Made by a program: the position numbers and the translations under genes. Below are positions 1 through 12,384 of a stretch of DNA of 64,000 bases, piece after piece (position 1 is the first letter of the stretch; every line of letters starts with the position of its first letter). The notes under the pieces were generated by a model that did not search any database, was not told where the DNA came from, and was given only the letters and a program-made list of their open reading frames with translations. The DNA comes from Dittrichia graveolens (Eukaryota; Streptophyta; Magnoliopsida; Asterales; Asteraceae), in contig JARJIL010000001.1 of NCBI GenBank assembly GCA_038502395.1, positions 16,903,494-16,967,493 of the forward strand, read 5' to 3'.

Positions 1-1730
1 TCTATGAAATCAAATATCAAGAATGAAAACCCTAGCATAAAACGATTACAGATACGAACCTAATATCAAAACCAAAATCATGGTTGTGTGATTGTGTCTT
101 TTCGTTGCCCCTTCAAAGCCCAAATTGGTAACCGCTTCAAAGCTGATGGACAAGATGATGCAGAGATCTAAACAAGATGAACCCTAATCGAAAAAAACAA
201 TATGAAGAAAATGGAAATCGCCCCTAATACAAAAAACTGAATTGAAGAATCCGGAACCCTAATTGAAAAACCCTAATCGTAATTGCTTCTTAAAAAAATC
301 TGGAATCTGGAAATCGCCCTTGAAATTTGGAAATCGTAGGAGGTGAAATATGGAAATCACCCCTTCCTTTCTTGATGGTCTTATATGGGTATAAGTTTTA
401 CTAAATTACCATACGACCCTCTAGTCCTCTACTATCCATTTATTATTATCTTAGCTACTAATATATCCAAATTATTATCCTTGCATTTACAATTAACATG
501 TTGTTAATATATGAGTTTGTATGTGTATGTGAAAGTGTCATACTAGAACATGCTACATATGTATCTACAAGTATTGAATAATTGCACATTTGGTCCTGCA
601 CTTAATTGACTTTTATTTTAACAGTTTTAACCTCTCTAGTTTTATAAACACATTTAATTCCATAAAGGCAATTTGTAATACACATTTGACACTTCCTGTT
701 TAATTATTAACTAAGGAATTTCGAACCTTGAGTATTACAGATGCTACATGCATCTATTGACTAGGTTCTTACCACCCAATGAGTTATTAAAAATAAGAAA
801 TTAAGGGATTGGAGGTTAGAATACATACCTTGATCCTTAAGACTAGCAAACCCAAGCTTCATAATTCAAAAGTTCAATTTAATGCCTCTCTCTCTCTCTG
901 AGTACATATAAGTGTTTTTGTTGTTGTCTAATTTTGACCTGATGGTCTTATATGGGTATAAGTAAATTACCATATGACCATCTACTATCCATTTATTATT
1001 ATCTCAACTACTAATATATCCAAATTATTATCCTTGCATTTAAAACTAGCATGTTGTTACTATAAACATTGTTATCTAAGTAATTTTCACATTACAATGT
1101 TAAAAGAAACATTCAACATGTTATAAATATTATGCAATTCATCAGGTATTGGTCTGCACTCATCACCTGAGCATGCACCGGTGTAATTTCAGTATACCAT
1201 GACATTCTTCACATGCTTCTTACGCCACAACCACATACCATATGCTTTGTTATGTTGAATAATCCTCTAGCTTTGTCCCTTCACTGGAGTCAATGCTTTG
1301 ATTGATGAAACCACGAAGTCATTCGTTGTTCACTGGAATAACATTCACCTTTATCGAGGTTGCCGCAACACCAGTAAGCTTCGTAAGTCGCTTAGAGCTC
1401 CTCAGCAAATGACTATTAATTGTCTCTCTTACATATAACATATCAGACATATTACATCAATCAATTATAATTTTAACTACAAATTATACACTCACATACA
1501 TTATATCAAGAGTTAATTTAGATTAATAGAAACATTTTTTTTAATTGGTAGTAGAAAAGTAAATGACTTAAAACTAGGAAATGGAATTTCTCAACAACAT
1601 GCACGTTACATTTTCAAAGTAACCAAGTCAAAATATGGAGGTTATCACACAAAAGAAACCCTCAAGTCACTCCTTTTCACCCTCATCCCTCTTTTCATCA
1701 GGAATTTTAATCTCTGCACCTCAATCTAAA
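1..1730. other. Intergenic region upstream of CRL, AT-rich
   Basis: No gene was recognised here. The first 350 bases are A-rich with repeated 'aaccctaat' words. A stretch at about 1140-1440 has more balanced composition, and on the minus strand it reads as short open stretches broken by stops. It could be a decayed coding fragment, but no family was recognised. A direct duplication lies inside (373-509 and 940-1062) and is listed separately. Confidence 0.4.
373..1062. repeat. Direct duplication of about 130 bp (373-509 and 940-1062)
   Basis: Both units begin with 'tgatggtcttatatgggta', continue through 'ctactatccatttattatta' and 'aatatatccaaattattat', and end near 'catgttgtta'. The second unit lacks about 15 bases near its start. 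The spacing of about 570 bp suggests two copies of one dispersed repeat, or arms of a larger element, rather than a tandem array. Confidence 0.75.
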
Positions 1731-1780
1731 CCCTAGATTCACGATTCACGATTCACTTTACACACACACGGGGTATGTGT
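1728..1780 (+). promoter_or_regulatory. CRL 5' leader with telo-box and short iterated motif
   Basis: AAACCCTA (1728-1735) matches the plant telo-box, which is common near starts of housekeeping and plastid-related genes. It is followed by three iterations of 'gattcac' and by 'cacacacac' just before the start codon. No convincing TATA box was seen at a suitable distance. This is a motif match only. Confidence 0.35.
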
Positions 1781-4700
1781 ATGGGGCCACCAAATGGGTG
1801 GAGCAGAGCTCGAGGTTTGCTGGTGAAGACGCTGGTGTTAATCGGAGGTGCTCTTTTGGTTAAGCGATTGACTAAGTCCACCACTCGTTGGGACCATGCT
1901 CGCATAGTATCTCAGTCTATCATCGGTGAAAAGGTGTGATATTGTTTTATTGACCACAAATTTCATTGTTTTTAGCTGATTTACGAGAAATTGAGGTTCT
2001 TGTTATTAAATTTCTGTTTCCCTCGTGATTAGTCGCACCAGTAATCTTCTTTTTTGCCCTTTGGTTCCAATTTTTGTAAATTTCGTACTCAATTTGCAGT
2101 TCTCAAAGGAACAAGCGTCTAGAGATCCGGATAATTTCTTTAACTTACGGTATTACTTCACTTTGGTTGTCTGCTTGTGTTTCTATCACGATTCTTCATC
2201 TGAATTGATCAGTTATGGCCATTTTATGGGGTTGTAGTTGCATTTTGTTGTGTTAAGTTTTCTGCTCATTAACTCAGTACAAACTCAATTTAATTGTAAT
2301 TTGAACTTTAGAAAGTCTGAAACTTCGTTGATAACGTGGACATTTTTTATATTGGATTTTGTTAGATGGCTTTGCTGCCCAGCTGCAGATATGGTGGATG
2401 GATCGAAGGTTATATATTTCGAGCAAGTTAGTATCTACTTCACAGGACTTACGACATGTGTATTTACCCATTTCTCATTTCAATTTGTTATGTAATATAT
2501 GAGTGTTCACTCTGCTTTTCTTTCTTTCAGGCATTTTGGAGAACTCCTTATAAGCCATTTAGACAGGTATACCACCTGGGTTATTCATTTATTGAATTCC
2601 TGCTAGAATCTGATTTGGTTGTGTTATGTCTCCATTTGATTTCGTTTACCAAGTGTTACGCTTTGGTATTGGAATCCTTGTTTAGGATGTTCATATATTA
2701 TATTATCCTTTTGGAGTTCTTAGGTTTCATATTACTAGAAGATTTGATATAAGTTTAAATTATCCACATGCTCCATTGCACACCAATTCAAAAGACAGTT
2801 GATATGTGCTGAGATAGCATAATATCATTTATGAATTATTCATATATATATATATGTATGTATATATGTAGTCATTTTTAGACCAGAGGGAGAATAAATT
2901 TTGTGGCGGACATTCCTATTAGTCTATTACTTTCATCTCTTGTCTTTTCCATGTAGTGGATAATTGATCTGTCCGTAGGTGTTGGGGGAGGGAGTGCCAC
3001 TATTTTCTGTAGAGGTACAAAAGCTATGTTACATTGTTTGGCCTTGTGGGTAAAGGTCGCCTACTAAACGTCATTTTTAAGTGGAACTTGTGATGGGTTA
3101 AACCTTTCACGTACCTTTTTGGTTCCATTTCTATTGTTTTGTTCTTTGTTTTATTATGAGTGTTATACGAGCCAATTGAATGAAAAAAGGATAGACTATC
3201 TGGATTTTGTTTTCTGGTCATGTTACCATTTTTGTCTTCTACACAAGATCTTGTTGTTGCTTGAACCTGACAGCCTCCCCATTGCAGAGATTTTGTATGG
3301 TAAAGCCTTGCCCGAAGGAGATGAAATGTGATGTTGAGGTATGCAAACAATATTATTAATCTTTCCTTGCAAGTTTAGGTTGATTATTAGTCTTATTTTA
3401 AAGGGGTAACACTTTTCTTTCCATTATGTTCAGTAACATACATGTTTTTGTATTTATGTGTGTCTGTGTGCGTGCAAAATAGAAAAGGATGTAAAGAAAT
3501 TTTTACGTGTTTCTTAAGTAACAGCTTATCTTAGCTTTTTATCGAGGATATTCTAGATAATCAACTACTATTCAAACACTTGCATCTCCTACTGTTGTTG
3601 GTGAAAAGATACAACTTTGACAGTAGTGAGTACAACTACATTTTATTTTTCAACTTCTATGTGCTGTCCTGAGAAAATGAAGGGACTGAAGAGATTTGTA
3701 CCCATTTGTTCTGGTGCTGGTACTTAGCTTTTTAAAAAATCTTTAATCCTTGGGTAAAGCCGAAAAAAGACGAGGGAAGAAACACAAAGAAGAAAGTTGT
3801 TTTTTTCCTTTCTCTATGTATATCGTTTTTGGTTTTTTACTTTTTATTTTAAATCTGCTTTGAAATAAACCTTCTTTTGGCTACAATGATAACAGCCATC
3901 AACTGTTTACAACATGTACAGCTGAGTACATATGCCATCCGGGATGCAGAGGAGTACAAGAACTTTTGTGATCGCCCAAGGGACCAGCGTCCACAGCCTG
4001 AAGAAGTAATCGGGGTAAGCTTTAGTTCACACATATATATTGTGTTGCTTCTATCAAACAAACACATATTCTTGCATTCTAGAACTTATTTGTGGACTTA
4101 TAGTTTGCTTATATGAGGAAGATCCTATTATTTATGTTTTTTGTAGTTCCACACTCCACTAATGTTTGGGTATTAAAACCAATTACGAGTTTCCTTAAAC
4201 TGACATTAAACCTTCCTTCAGTATCTAGTCCCTGGCATACACACTGGCACCAGAACATTCAGGTTTATTAAATATCAGCCCACATCTCGCAGATTTATAA
4301 AATATCAACATCAAATAAATAGAGCATGCAGTTTTCATAATGTAGTTATCATTAGTGAACACTTGTATAAAAACATCTAATACTAGTTTGACAATAAAAT
4401 CCACATTTTATTTTTGTGACTAGTTTTCTCAAACAACTTGAATTCACCTCAGCTAGATTAGTTAAGCTAGTGTTTACCAACTTTTGTGATTATTCTGACA
4501 ATCAAATCTAGGAGTTCCAGACATCGAAACAAACATATTAAAACACTGAATTAAAGATGCATGTCCTAGATATCCGTAAATTGCTTATTGTGACCACCCC
4601 AAAAACTACCCCACAGGTCTACATAAGTCATAACCTAATACAAAAAACTGCCAAGTTAATGTGCGACTCCCCCACTGTTATATGATCCACATGTTTTGCT

Positions 4701-7684
4701 CCACTAAAAATTCTTTATATCCACATGTTACCCTGCAAAGCATATATGTGTTTTTTGGTTTCTGAATTTCGACCTAGCACAACCTTATAAGCCATTACCC
4801 GCTTTATTGTTAGGAATCAAAGATTCTCCACTGTTTTGTATCATCATTACTCAATTATTCAACATCCACTCATGGTTTTAAACATCTAAATCGATCCAAA
4901 ACCTATTGATTTTCGACATGAATGTTCAAAATCACTACAATAAGAGAAAGCAATCAATTACTCCGCCATTGTCGGTTCAATGATGTGATTAGTTGAGTAT
5001 GGTATAAAATGTTCATATTACCGTTGCAAATATTTTAAAAAAACATTTGTCTCGTTATGTCCCTCATGGACATGACGAGCTTACCCTTCATGACACGATG
5101 ACAATGGTGCCATACTGGAGATGACGTGTTATGAGCTTCGTGATGGCTCCAACAGGGCTCCATGACACCCACTATTTGAGCTTCTACACAATATACAATT
5201 CAAATCCCATACTTGTCAGTTTAATTAAGATACGACTTGGCGACATACTTGGTTTAAAAAAGCGCGCCTGAGGTGTTCTGATGCGCGAAGCGTTGAGGCG
5301 TTGTCTCAAACGTATCCCGTATGTGATGCGATGCGTTTTCCATGATGCAGTGTGAAGCGTTGCGATGCGCTGTGATGCGTTGCGATGCGCGAGGCGTACG
5401 CTCTTTATGCATCATGCAGTTTAGGCTTTCTTTTACATTCTAGCTATTTTAAAGGGCTGTTTTAGAGGACTATTGAGTTTAATTTTTATGTGGAGTGAGC
5501 CAATTATAAAGAAAAATGTTTTTTAATCATAACTTAAACTCCTAAAGTCGACCTCAAGTTCTCTCTACCATAGTTATTGTCTCCTACAATAGTCGAAGTT
5601 GTCTTCTAAACCTGAATTAAATTAAAAGGTCAAATATGTTATGTGGAATTATATTATAAGTATTTTCTTAATACCGGACGCCTCGGGTGCATGATGCGAG
5701 CGCATCATGCATCACGCCTCACGCCTCGGCTTCCAGACCCTTAACGCCTCAGAGCGCTTCACGCTTTTTCAAACCAAGGCGACATAAATACATAAAAGCA
5801 AATACTTATACTGGTTATGAATAATTGTCTGACATCCATAAATATAATTGCAGAAAATAAAGGCTGTTACACTACTTTTCTTTCTGCAATAGTAGCCAAG
5901 AAATTTATTCACCTTTCATTATTATGAATAGTTGTCAACGTTAACTGCCATTTTGAATAACAAGTTACTAAATCAGTGTAAATGTATATATTTAAGCTTA
6001 CTATCTTAATTGATGTGTAGGATGTTGCAGAACATCTAACCACCATATATCTCAATCGTTGTGAACGTGGGAAGCGGTGCTTGTATGAGGGTTCAACACC
6101 ACCTGATGGCTTCCCCAATTCATGGGTACTTAACATTATACTCCTTTTATTTCCTCTTCAAACATAATATCATAGAGGTTGCAAAAGGGGCTGGCGGGGA
6201 AATGTGTCAAAACGGGTTAGTTTTCGGTTGGTTGAACTGACCCCGGACACCTTTTGTTCAAAACTTATTTCTTATATCCAACAGATTAATTTATCCAATG
6301 AGGTTTCAGAAGTTATATTATTTCAGTATTAATAATATAATTTTTGAATACAGTGATTTAGGAGGTTTTATGCGTTAAAAATACCCTTTGAGTTACATTT
6401 GAATATTTGATTAGTTCAGCCTATTTCCTTTTTAGATTAAGTTTTTGATTTGACCTCCCTGGCCCAGTGGCCCTGTTCCTTTCTAATTTTTTGAGTTTTT
6501 TTTACCTTATTATTGCGTTTGAGATTAAAAAAAAGATAACAAAAGTTGACTCATTCATAAGTAATTGAATCGAAATTGCCACCCTAAACTTTATCATATC
6601 ATCATCTGCATTACCTCTTGTCATACACACTTTTACCTAGCAGAATGGCGCATCATATTGTACCTCAGAACTGGCAGTCTTGAAGAATAACGAGATCCAT
6701 GCATGGGATAGGGGTTATGACGATGATGGGAATCAGGTTAGTTTGCTATATAATGTATTATCCTGCCCACTACACAAATATAACCTCTATGCTTGAACAA
6801 ATTACATAAATAATTATATATATCATATAGTTGGTAAAATGGACTTGTTCAGATAACCAGTCAAAACTCAAAACTGGTTAAGGCTTAATGGTAACCTTTT
6901 AGGGAGGGTTGACCCAAAGCACTATTTATTTTTTCCTTCCATATTATAAATACTTCATCTTTTTAATAGGATGACAAAATTTAATAATGAAAAAAATAGT
7001 GTCTAACAATATTTTTATACAATATACAAGGTTGCAAAAGTACAACTAAAGTACTAAACAACTCTGATACCTTGTTTTTTTTATTTAAATATTTCAACTT
7101 TACGTGGCAGGCTGTTTTAACTTGTTATCAATAAAATACAATCCAAATTAGCTCATTTTCACATAAATATGTTGAGGGATGTGTGGGATTCTGTTCCGAT
7201 AGTGTGTTTGGAATAACGAGTTTCAATAAGTTACTTTTAAACTGATTATTTACCCTCTAAAATAATTAGGTAATCAACATCCAAACACTCGGAACAGATT
7301 ATTTGCGATGTGAAATTATATTAATTTGGCAACCAGTTAGTAATGGTCCTTTGACCTAGCAGTGTGTACGATAGGTGCTTCAAAGCAAATGGTTGCGTGC
7401 TTAGTCTCATTGTGGACATAGATGTAGATCAACTAATTAAGATGAGAGTGAGAAGTTTTGATAACCAGTTTGCAAACACAATCCAAACACCCCCAAAAAT
7501 TCTAATATCTTTTTTTATTGTAATCCAGGTTTGGGGAGTGAAGAATGGTCCTTATGAATTCAAGCCTGCACCTGGAACTGGACCAGGTCCTGCATCTACT
7601 TCTGTTGATATGTTATCTCCTTTAAATTTCCCTCCTCTTTCTCTCGGTAAGAGGATAGAAGGTTCCTTTGTTCTGCAAGAATAA
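1781..7684 (+). CDS. CRL: CRUMPLED LEAF (CRL) homologue, chloroplast-envelope CpcT/CpeT-type protein
   Basis: Nine exons: 1781-1933, 2100-2149, 2366-2426, 2531-2566, 3288-3338, 3922-4014, 6021-6125, 6644-6736, 7529-7684. All junctions are GT/AG and keep frame; the product is 265 residues. Exon 1 reads MGPPNGWSRARGLLVKTLVL, followed by a hydrophobic anchor (about residues 14-30) ending in KRLTKST. Later exons give FSKEQASRDPDNFFNLR, AFWRTPYKPFRQ, YAIRDAEEYKNFCDRP, CERGKRCLYEGSTPPDGFPN and NGASYCTSELAVLKNNEIHA, all hallmarks of plant CRL. Length matches the family (about 270-275). Known from Arabidopsis: CRL is an outer-envelope protein related to cyanobacterial bilin lyases and needed for normal plastid division and cell differentiation. 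A second ATG lies in frame two codons upstream (1775). Intron 6 (2.0 kb) carries a hAT-type MITE, intron 7 a foldback element and intron 8 a hairpin MITE. No break was seen, so the gene is probably functional. Confidence 0.94.
5248..5778. mobile_element. hAT-type MITE in CRL intron 6, rich in GATGCG words
   Basis: The termini are inverted: the left end begins 'cttggtttaaaaaagcg' and the right end is 'cgctttttcaaaccaag'. An identical 8-bp target duplication, GCGACATA, flanks them (5240-5247 and 5779-5786). The 8-bp duplication points to the hAT superfamily. The arms are built from iterations of gatgcg/tgcgatgcg on the left and the complementary gcatcatgc/cacgcctc on the right, giving a foldback. 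There is no coding capacity. Confidence 0.82.
6174..6585. mobile_element. Foldback element in CRL intron 7 (AGRGGTKGCAA ends)
   Basis: The left end is 'agaggttgcaaaaggggctg' and the right end 'attgccaccct', an imperfect inverted pair of the AGGGGTGGCAA type that recurs through the window. The interior contains 'caaaacgggtta' and 'ggttgaactgacccc', with no ORF. The ends are approximate and no target duplication was confirmed. Confidence 0.45.
7191..7297. mobile_element. Small hairpin MITE in CRL intron 8
   Basis: 'ctgttccgatagtgtgtttgg' at the left is answered by 'ccaaacactcggaacag' at the right, an inverted repeat of about 17 bp enclosing about 70 AT-rich bases. This fits a very short non-autonomous DNA transposon or its remnant. 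No clear target duplication was identified. Confidence 0.55.
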
Positions 7685-8354
7685 TTACGCGTCACATTAC
7701 GTATGGTTTATATATGTAGATATAGCTACACAATGTAATATTCGATCTTTTTATTTAATATACAAAAACAATCTTCTTCAACTTTAAAAGTTATCACTGC
7801 AAACGAGTTGACTAGTATTCAAGCTCGAGCTTGTCTCAACATTGTTAGCTAAACTACAATCTGACTTGATAGCTTGACATTTCTTCTTGATATAGTTGAA
7901 GCTTGAGTTAGGAGGTAAATCTTGACCTAAAAGTGCCCCAATAAAACATATATACCTAAAGCTTAGAAAATTTGATTAATCAATTGAGTTCGGTTGTTAT
8001 AAACTTGAACTTAAACGTGATATATGTTGGGGAAATGATCCGTGCAACTAATAGCACCTAAGTTATGTGTTACAAGCATATAACTTAGGTGTTGTTAGCT
8101 GTATAGATTATTCAAAGTGGAGCTCAAAATACACGAAGCTTTAAACTACTTCATAAAAGCCTGATTCATTTTGAACTGTCCATCTTTCTCTCCATTTCTC
8201 TCTGTATTAATCCAGTCATATTTTATCCATATGCACACTCGTTTGTCTATTTGCTCATTAGAAACAAAGGTGGCATTAATTTAGGTCAAAAGGAGATGGG
8301 CATTGCCGATCTTGATTCAATTAAGAGGAGATGTGGCTCCCACTGTCCCATGTA

Positions 8355-8589
8355 GGGTGTGTTTGGCAAAACTAGTTGGGGCTGGGCTGGGGCTGATTAA
8401 TTGATAATCCCAAGCCCAAGCCATAAGCTATTTGAAAAAGCTTTTATTTTGAGGGCTATATGAGGGATTATGTTTTTAATAATCCCCTCAAGATTTTAAC
8501 ACCCGAATGAGGTTAGAGGGCTGGCGATTATGAAAACTAGAATTCCAAGCCGCTATAATCCCCTCATAAGCCCGTTACTGAACACACCC
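8355..8589. mobile_element. Tourist-like MITE, 235 bp
   Basis: The ends are GGGTGTGTTTGGCAAAAC on the left and, read inward from the right, GGGTGTGTTCAGTAACGG. A 3-bp duplication GTA flanks them (8352-8354 and 8590-8592). The 3-bp duplication and the GGGTGTGTTTGG-type terminus suggest PIF/Harbinger (Tourist) MITEs, although TTA is the usual target there. Confidence 0.65.
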
Positions 8590-8646
8590 GTAGTGTTCGG
8601 ATGTGGGCATGTGGCTCAAGGTATCTCATGTTTGTACTTTGTACTC

Positions 8647-9482
8647 GCCTCTTTTTTTTTACAGCAACCAAATTTTATAAAAGAGCTCTTAACAAGTTGC
8701 TAGAGGACCGAGAACAATATGTACAAGTGAATAAAAGAACAAAACTACACCTCATCAAGATGACTTAATCGCTAATTGACCCATAATAAATTTCTATGCC
8801 TGCTACCTTGATTTGTTTAGCCAGAAAAAAGATGTAATTTAAAGTTTACTAAATAAATTTGCAGATTGAAACTAGGGGTGAGCATGGTACCGGAACCGGT
8901 ACCGATTTTACCGAATACCGAATACTGAATTTGGTTTAAAGACGGTACCGAGTATTCATACTACGGTACCGGCACCGGTACTAGTCCCGAATACTGAATA
9001 CCGATTTAACAATATTTCAAGTACCGAGTACCGGACTGAAAACTCTAACTCGGTACCGGTACCGGTACGGTGCCGGTACGGTTCGGTATTTTCGGTACCT
9101 ATGCTCACCCCTAATTGAAGCATGTTGGGATTAAAAACCTTATCACTCCTAAGCTTACAAATAACCCAACACGTTGTAAAGACAACCACAAAAAAGGCAT
9201 CTAGTTTAATCCCTTTTAGACCATTCTTAGCGTCCGATTTCAGAAGAGCTGGCAGGTCTCCTATTGGAGGAGCCAGTCCCCACCAATGACTAATTTCAGC
9301 CCAGATACTCTTTGCAACCCTACAGAACCAGAATAAATGGTGCTCGGTTTCAAAATCCAGCTCCTAAAGAGGACAACGAGTAGTACTAACATGTATACCT
9401 CTTCGAATAAGATTACAAAAAGTAGAAGCCGGCCATGTTACAAACGTCAAAAAGTAGAAGCCAGCCGTTTGTTCCCTTATTG
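8647..9482 (-). mobile_element. 5'-truncated L1-type LINE with zf-RVT region, poly(A) tail and target duplication
   Basis: The 11-bp duplication ACTTTGTACTC flanks the element (8636-8646 and 9483-9493). Read on the minus strand it starts near 9480 with NLIRRGIHVSTTRCPL, then a stop, then ELDFETEHHLFWFCRVAKSI and WAEISHWW, then FTTCWVICKLRSDKVFNPNM. This is the C-terminal zinc-binding region (zf-RVT) of plant LINE reverse transcriptases. After a nested foldback element (8871-9114) the 3' end continues with SWLNKSRYRG and closes on an A-run (T-run on the + strand at about 8650-8660). In-frame stops show it is dead. The short length fits 5' truncation at insertion. Confidence 0.85.
8871..9114. 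mobile_element. Foldback element nested in the LINE; interior iterates GGTACCG
   Basis: The left end is 'ctaggggtgagcat' and the right end 'atgctcacccctaa', flanked by TTGAA (8866-8870 and 9115-9119). The interior is almost entirely variants of accggtaccg and gaataccg, so both strands look alike. Removing it restores continuity of the LINE remnant, which supports insertion after the LINE arrived. Confidence 0.8.
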
Positions 9483-9493
9483 ACTTTGTACTC

Positions 9494-11555
9494 AACTGCT
9501 CCATTTTTCTATGCTTGCTGAGTTCGAGGGAGGAATGGTTTTAAGTAGTTATTTTAATTATATTAGTTTTGAACGCTAAAAGTGTTTGGTCAAAGTGAGA
9601 ACTTAGAAATTACCCTAACGTGACTAAAGATGAATTATAATTTTTTTTTAAATAGTTACTCTAATTATATTCCCATTGAAACAAAATAATACCGTAAACT
9701 TAAATTGTAAGCCGGTTAGAGGAGTGAGCTACTCGCTATTCCAATTGTGCCGACCTAAAGTCGGTTAGATCTCTTCTCTATCTCGCAATACGCACACACA
9801 CATACATACAACCTACCGAAGAAAAATAAGAATAGGTTTAGGAAAGCAAGTGAAGTTTTATGCAATTGAAATCAGGAATCAAAGCTTCAAAATCGATAGT
9901 TAGCGACTGAAAAATCAAGAATTAGTGTAAGTATCTTTTTCATCTACTCATGTGTTCTTGAGATGTAAGTAGACATAGATGTGAATGTGATGTACTTAGC
10001 ACCTAATTGAATCCATTGTAGCTTTTGTAAAATGAATTCTAATGATTTGAAGTTCAAATAGCTTTGAATTGATCAAAGTATGATCAAGAGTATGTCAAAA
10101 CTCATTTGGATGAAACCCGAGTCAAAAAGGGATTAAACCTTATTATTTGTATGGCTAGCTTTTAAATTTGAGGTCAAAATGATGTTAAAATGTTGCTATA
10201 AACCGTTGGAAAAGTTGTATTTTGATTAGGATTCGAATCGGAAAAAACTGGAGTTGATTTGGCCATGACATATGGTTTATTCAGAGTTTTTGGTTTGATT
10301 TAGCACGTGTAAGGTTGGAAACGCCCATGTCAGGTTGGATACGCCTATGTTGGTTGTACTACAACCAATATTTGATAAATCAATTGCAACTCTGTTTTAG
10401 GTGAATGATCCGTCATTATAAAGTTAAAAAACTCTAATATCATTATATTATAATTTCATGAATTAATTTGGAAATGATTTTGGTTAGATTTTAGTTTAGT
10501 GATAGGTAGTCACACTTTAGACACAAAATGGATTGTATGGGATGTCTAACAACTTATCATGCCTATTGAGCTTATGTTTAAGCTCATAAATGCCTAAATG
10601 GTGCATAACATATATGGTGATATTTTAGGTAATACTTGAGTTGGTTAACATCTTCTTGTGTGGATTGATGGTTGGGCTATCATTGTCATCGGAATGAGGT
10701 GAGTACCCGTTTACTTAGTAACTCGTGATTTGAACTTAAATACATGACCAATTTTCTATCTTGTTAATCTTTTCCATTTTTTTAGATTTAAATATGAGAG
10801 AAGAGAGATAGAGAGAAAATGTTAGAGAGAAGGAGAAAAAAGAGGAAGAGAGAAGGTGGAACTCGCTTTAGTGAAGTCGTGAGAGGCTGAAGGCCATCAT
10901 TTATTTTGGTTTTTTTTTTGGGGGGGGGGGGGGGGGTGGGGGGGACAATGTAGTTCTTGTGCAACCTTTGAGGCCCAACAGACTGCCGGATAACCCTCAG
11001 GATGATAGCTCATATCCTTTACGTAATTGGTTAGCCATTTTGCAAAAAATTAAAAACCTACCAATGAAGCTCGTATTTCTCAAATAAACTATATCAATTC
11101 ACATTCATAAGTTGCACAAGAAACACAAATAAACTCGGCTCCAAGAAACACAAACCTCTCTCACAGGAGCACATATTCCATGGGGTGCCGACTACATAAA
11201 GTGATAGTAAAGAGAGACAAGCGAGGCTTTGTCTTTTATGAACGCCACCACTAGAGTCTTCGACGAATCCTTATCACCATCACCAACCTGCCTTCGCCAA
11301 TGGTATGGCCGTGGTGGAGTAGAGGGAAAAAAGGAGAGTGAGAGAGAATGATAGAAGTCAGTGGATGAGACATGAAGAAAATAGAGAGCATATAAGAGAG
11401 AAGTAGGCCGGAGATTGGTAAAATTTATGGATTTTATTTAGAAAAGGAGGGTAAAATATAGTTTTTTTTGTATAACAAAACTCACACTTTTCTAAATTTG
11501 CTACCGGATTTGAACCTAAGATTTTAAGCAAAATTATACATCCTTTTATTTTTTA
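9494..11555. other. Intergenic AT-rich region, no gene recognised
   Basis: No ORF or family was recognised. At about 9700-10700 the sequence has the even, non-repetitive look of an old LTR or other retroelement fragment, but I could not define its ends. A purine-rich stretch (10790-10860, iterated 'gagaga') precedes the T10/G17 homopolymer tract. Confidence 0.35.
10910..10944. repeat. Homopolymer tract T10 then G17-T-G7
   Basis: A run of ten T is followed directly by seventeen G, one T and seven more G. It is potentially quadruplex-forming and prone to sequencing or assembly length error. Confidence 0.9.
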
Positions 11556-11979
11556 CTAGCGAGGTACCGCGCAATGCGGCGACGGTGAATAAAAATGGTT
11601 TGTAAGGAGTTGTTTTGGTAGGTATTGATCAAGAGGACACACAAGACGTAATTTTGTAATTTTTATTTAGCATGTAAAAAAGGAATGAAATTTAGATGTA
11701 ATTTTGTAATTTTTATTTAGCAGGTGAAAAACGAATATTATATATTTTCCCTTTCTGGAATTTATGGAATGTTATTAAGTTTATGGAATATTCTGTTTCG
11801 TAAGTTTTGCTATGGAATTTATGGAAAGGGGATATTCTGGAATTTATGAAAAATGAATGTTATTAAGTTTATTTTATGGAATTATTTTTTGGTAGATAAG
11901 AGTATAATAGTAATCTTAAGTGACTTAAAATTTAAGAGTTTTAAGGAAAAAAGTTAAATGCTTTATATAATAGTATAGA
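11556..11979 (-). mobile_element. Short non-autonomous Helitron, 424 bp
   Basis: On the minus strand it starts TCTATACTATTATATAAAGC and ends with hairpin CCGC-ATTGC-GCGG, about 11 nt, then CTAG. It sits between an A and a T, as Helitrons do, without target duplication. The 5' end resembles that of the Helitron at 38328, and the 3' hairpin word (cgcattgcgcgg) is shared with the ends at 39041 and 23289. There is no ORF. Confidence 0.78.
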
Positions 11980-12384
11980 TTCCTACTTATTCTACTATTT
12001 AGACAAGTGTCAAAATCAAAAAATAATATAAAAAAAGAGAATTAATACATTATATATATCAAATATTAAATATGTATAAGGATAAAATAAGAATAAAAAA
12101 TAAAAAAATATATCATTTCTTATTTTAAACAAATCCTTCTGGTATGTCACTTTTAACATCGGGTAAAACAAAATAAAAAAGAAACTAATAGGGTAATTAA
12201 TGAAATTTAATAACGAAATGTTAAAAAACAACGAACCATTTGTGTTCCGTTGGGAATTTCCGATCAATATAAGGAAAACTGGGCACCCAAAAGAACAAAA
12301 ATCTTCTTCATTTTCCCGCCACGACGGGTGGGCGATATGACGTATCATCGTTCGAGATCTAGAAAAGTTTCACCATCTCCGTCA

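Noticed and set aside
1140..1440. Possible decayed gene fragment on the minus strand upstream of CRL
   Set aside because: Open stretches are interrupted by stops and no family signature was recognised.
5270..5400. Regularly spaced gatgcg words resembling a short repeat array
   Set aside because: Not CRISPR: the spacing is irregular, the setting is a plant intron, and the words belong to the arms of a hAT-type MITE.
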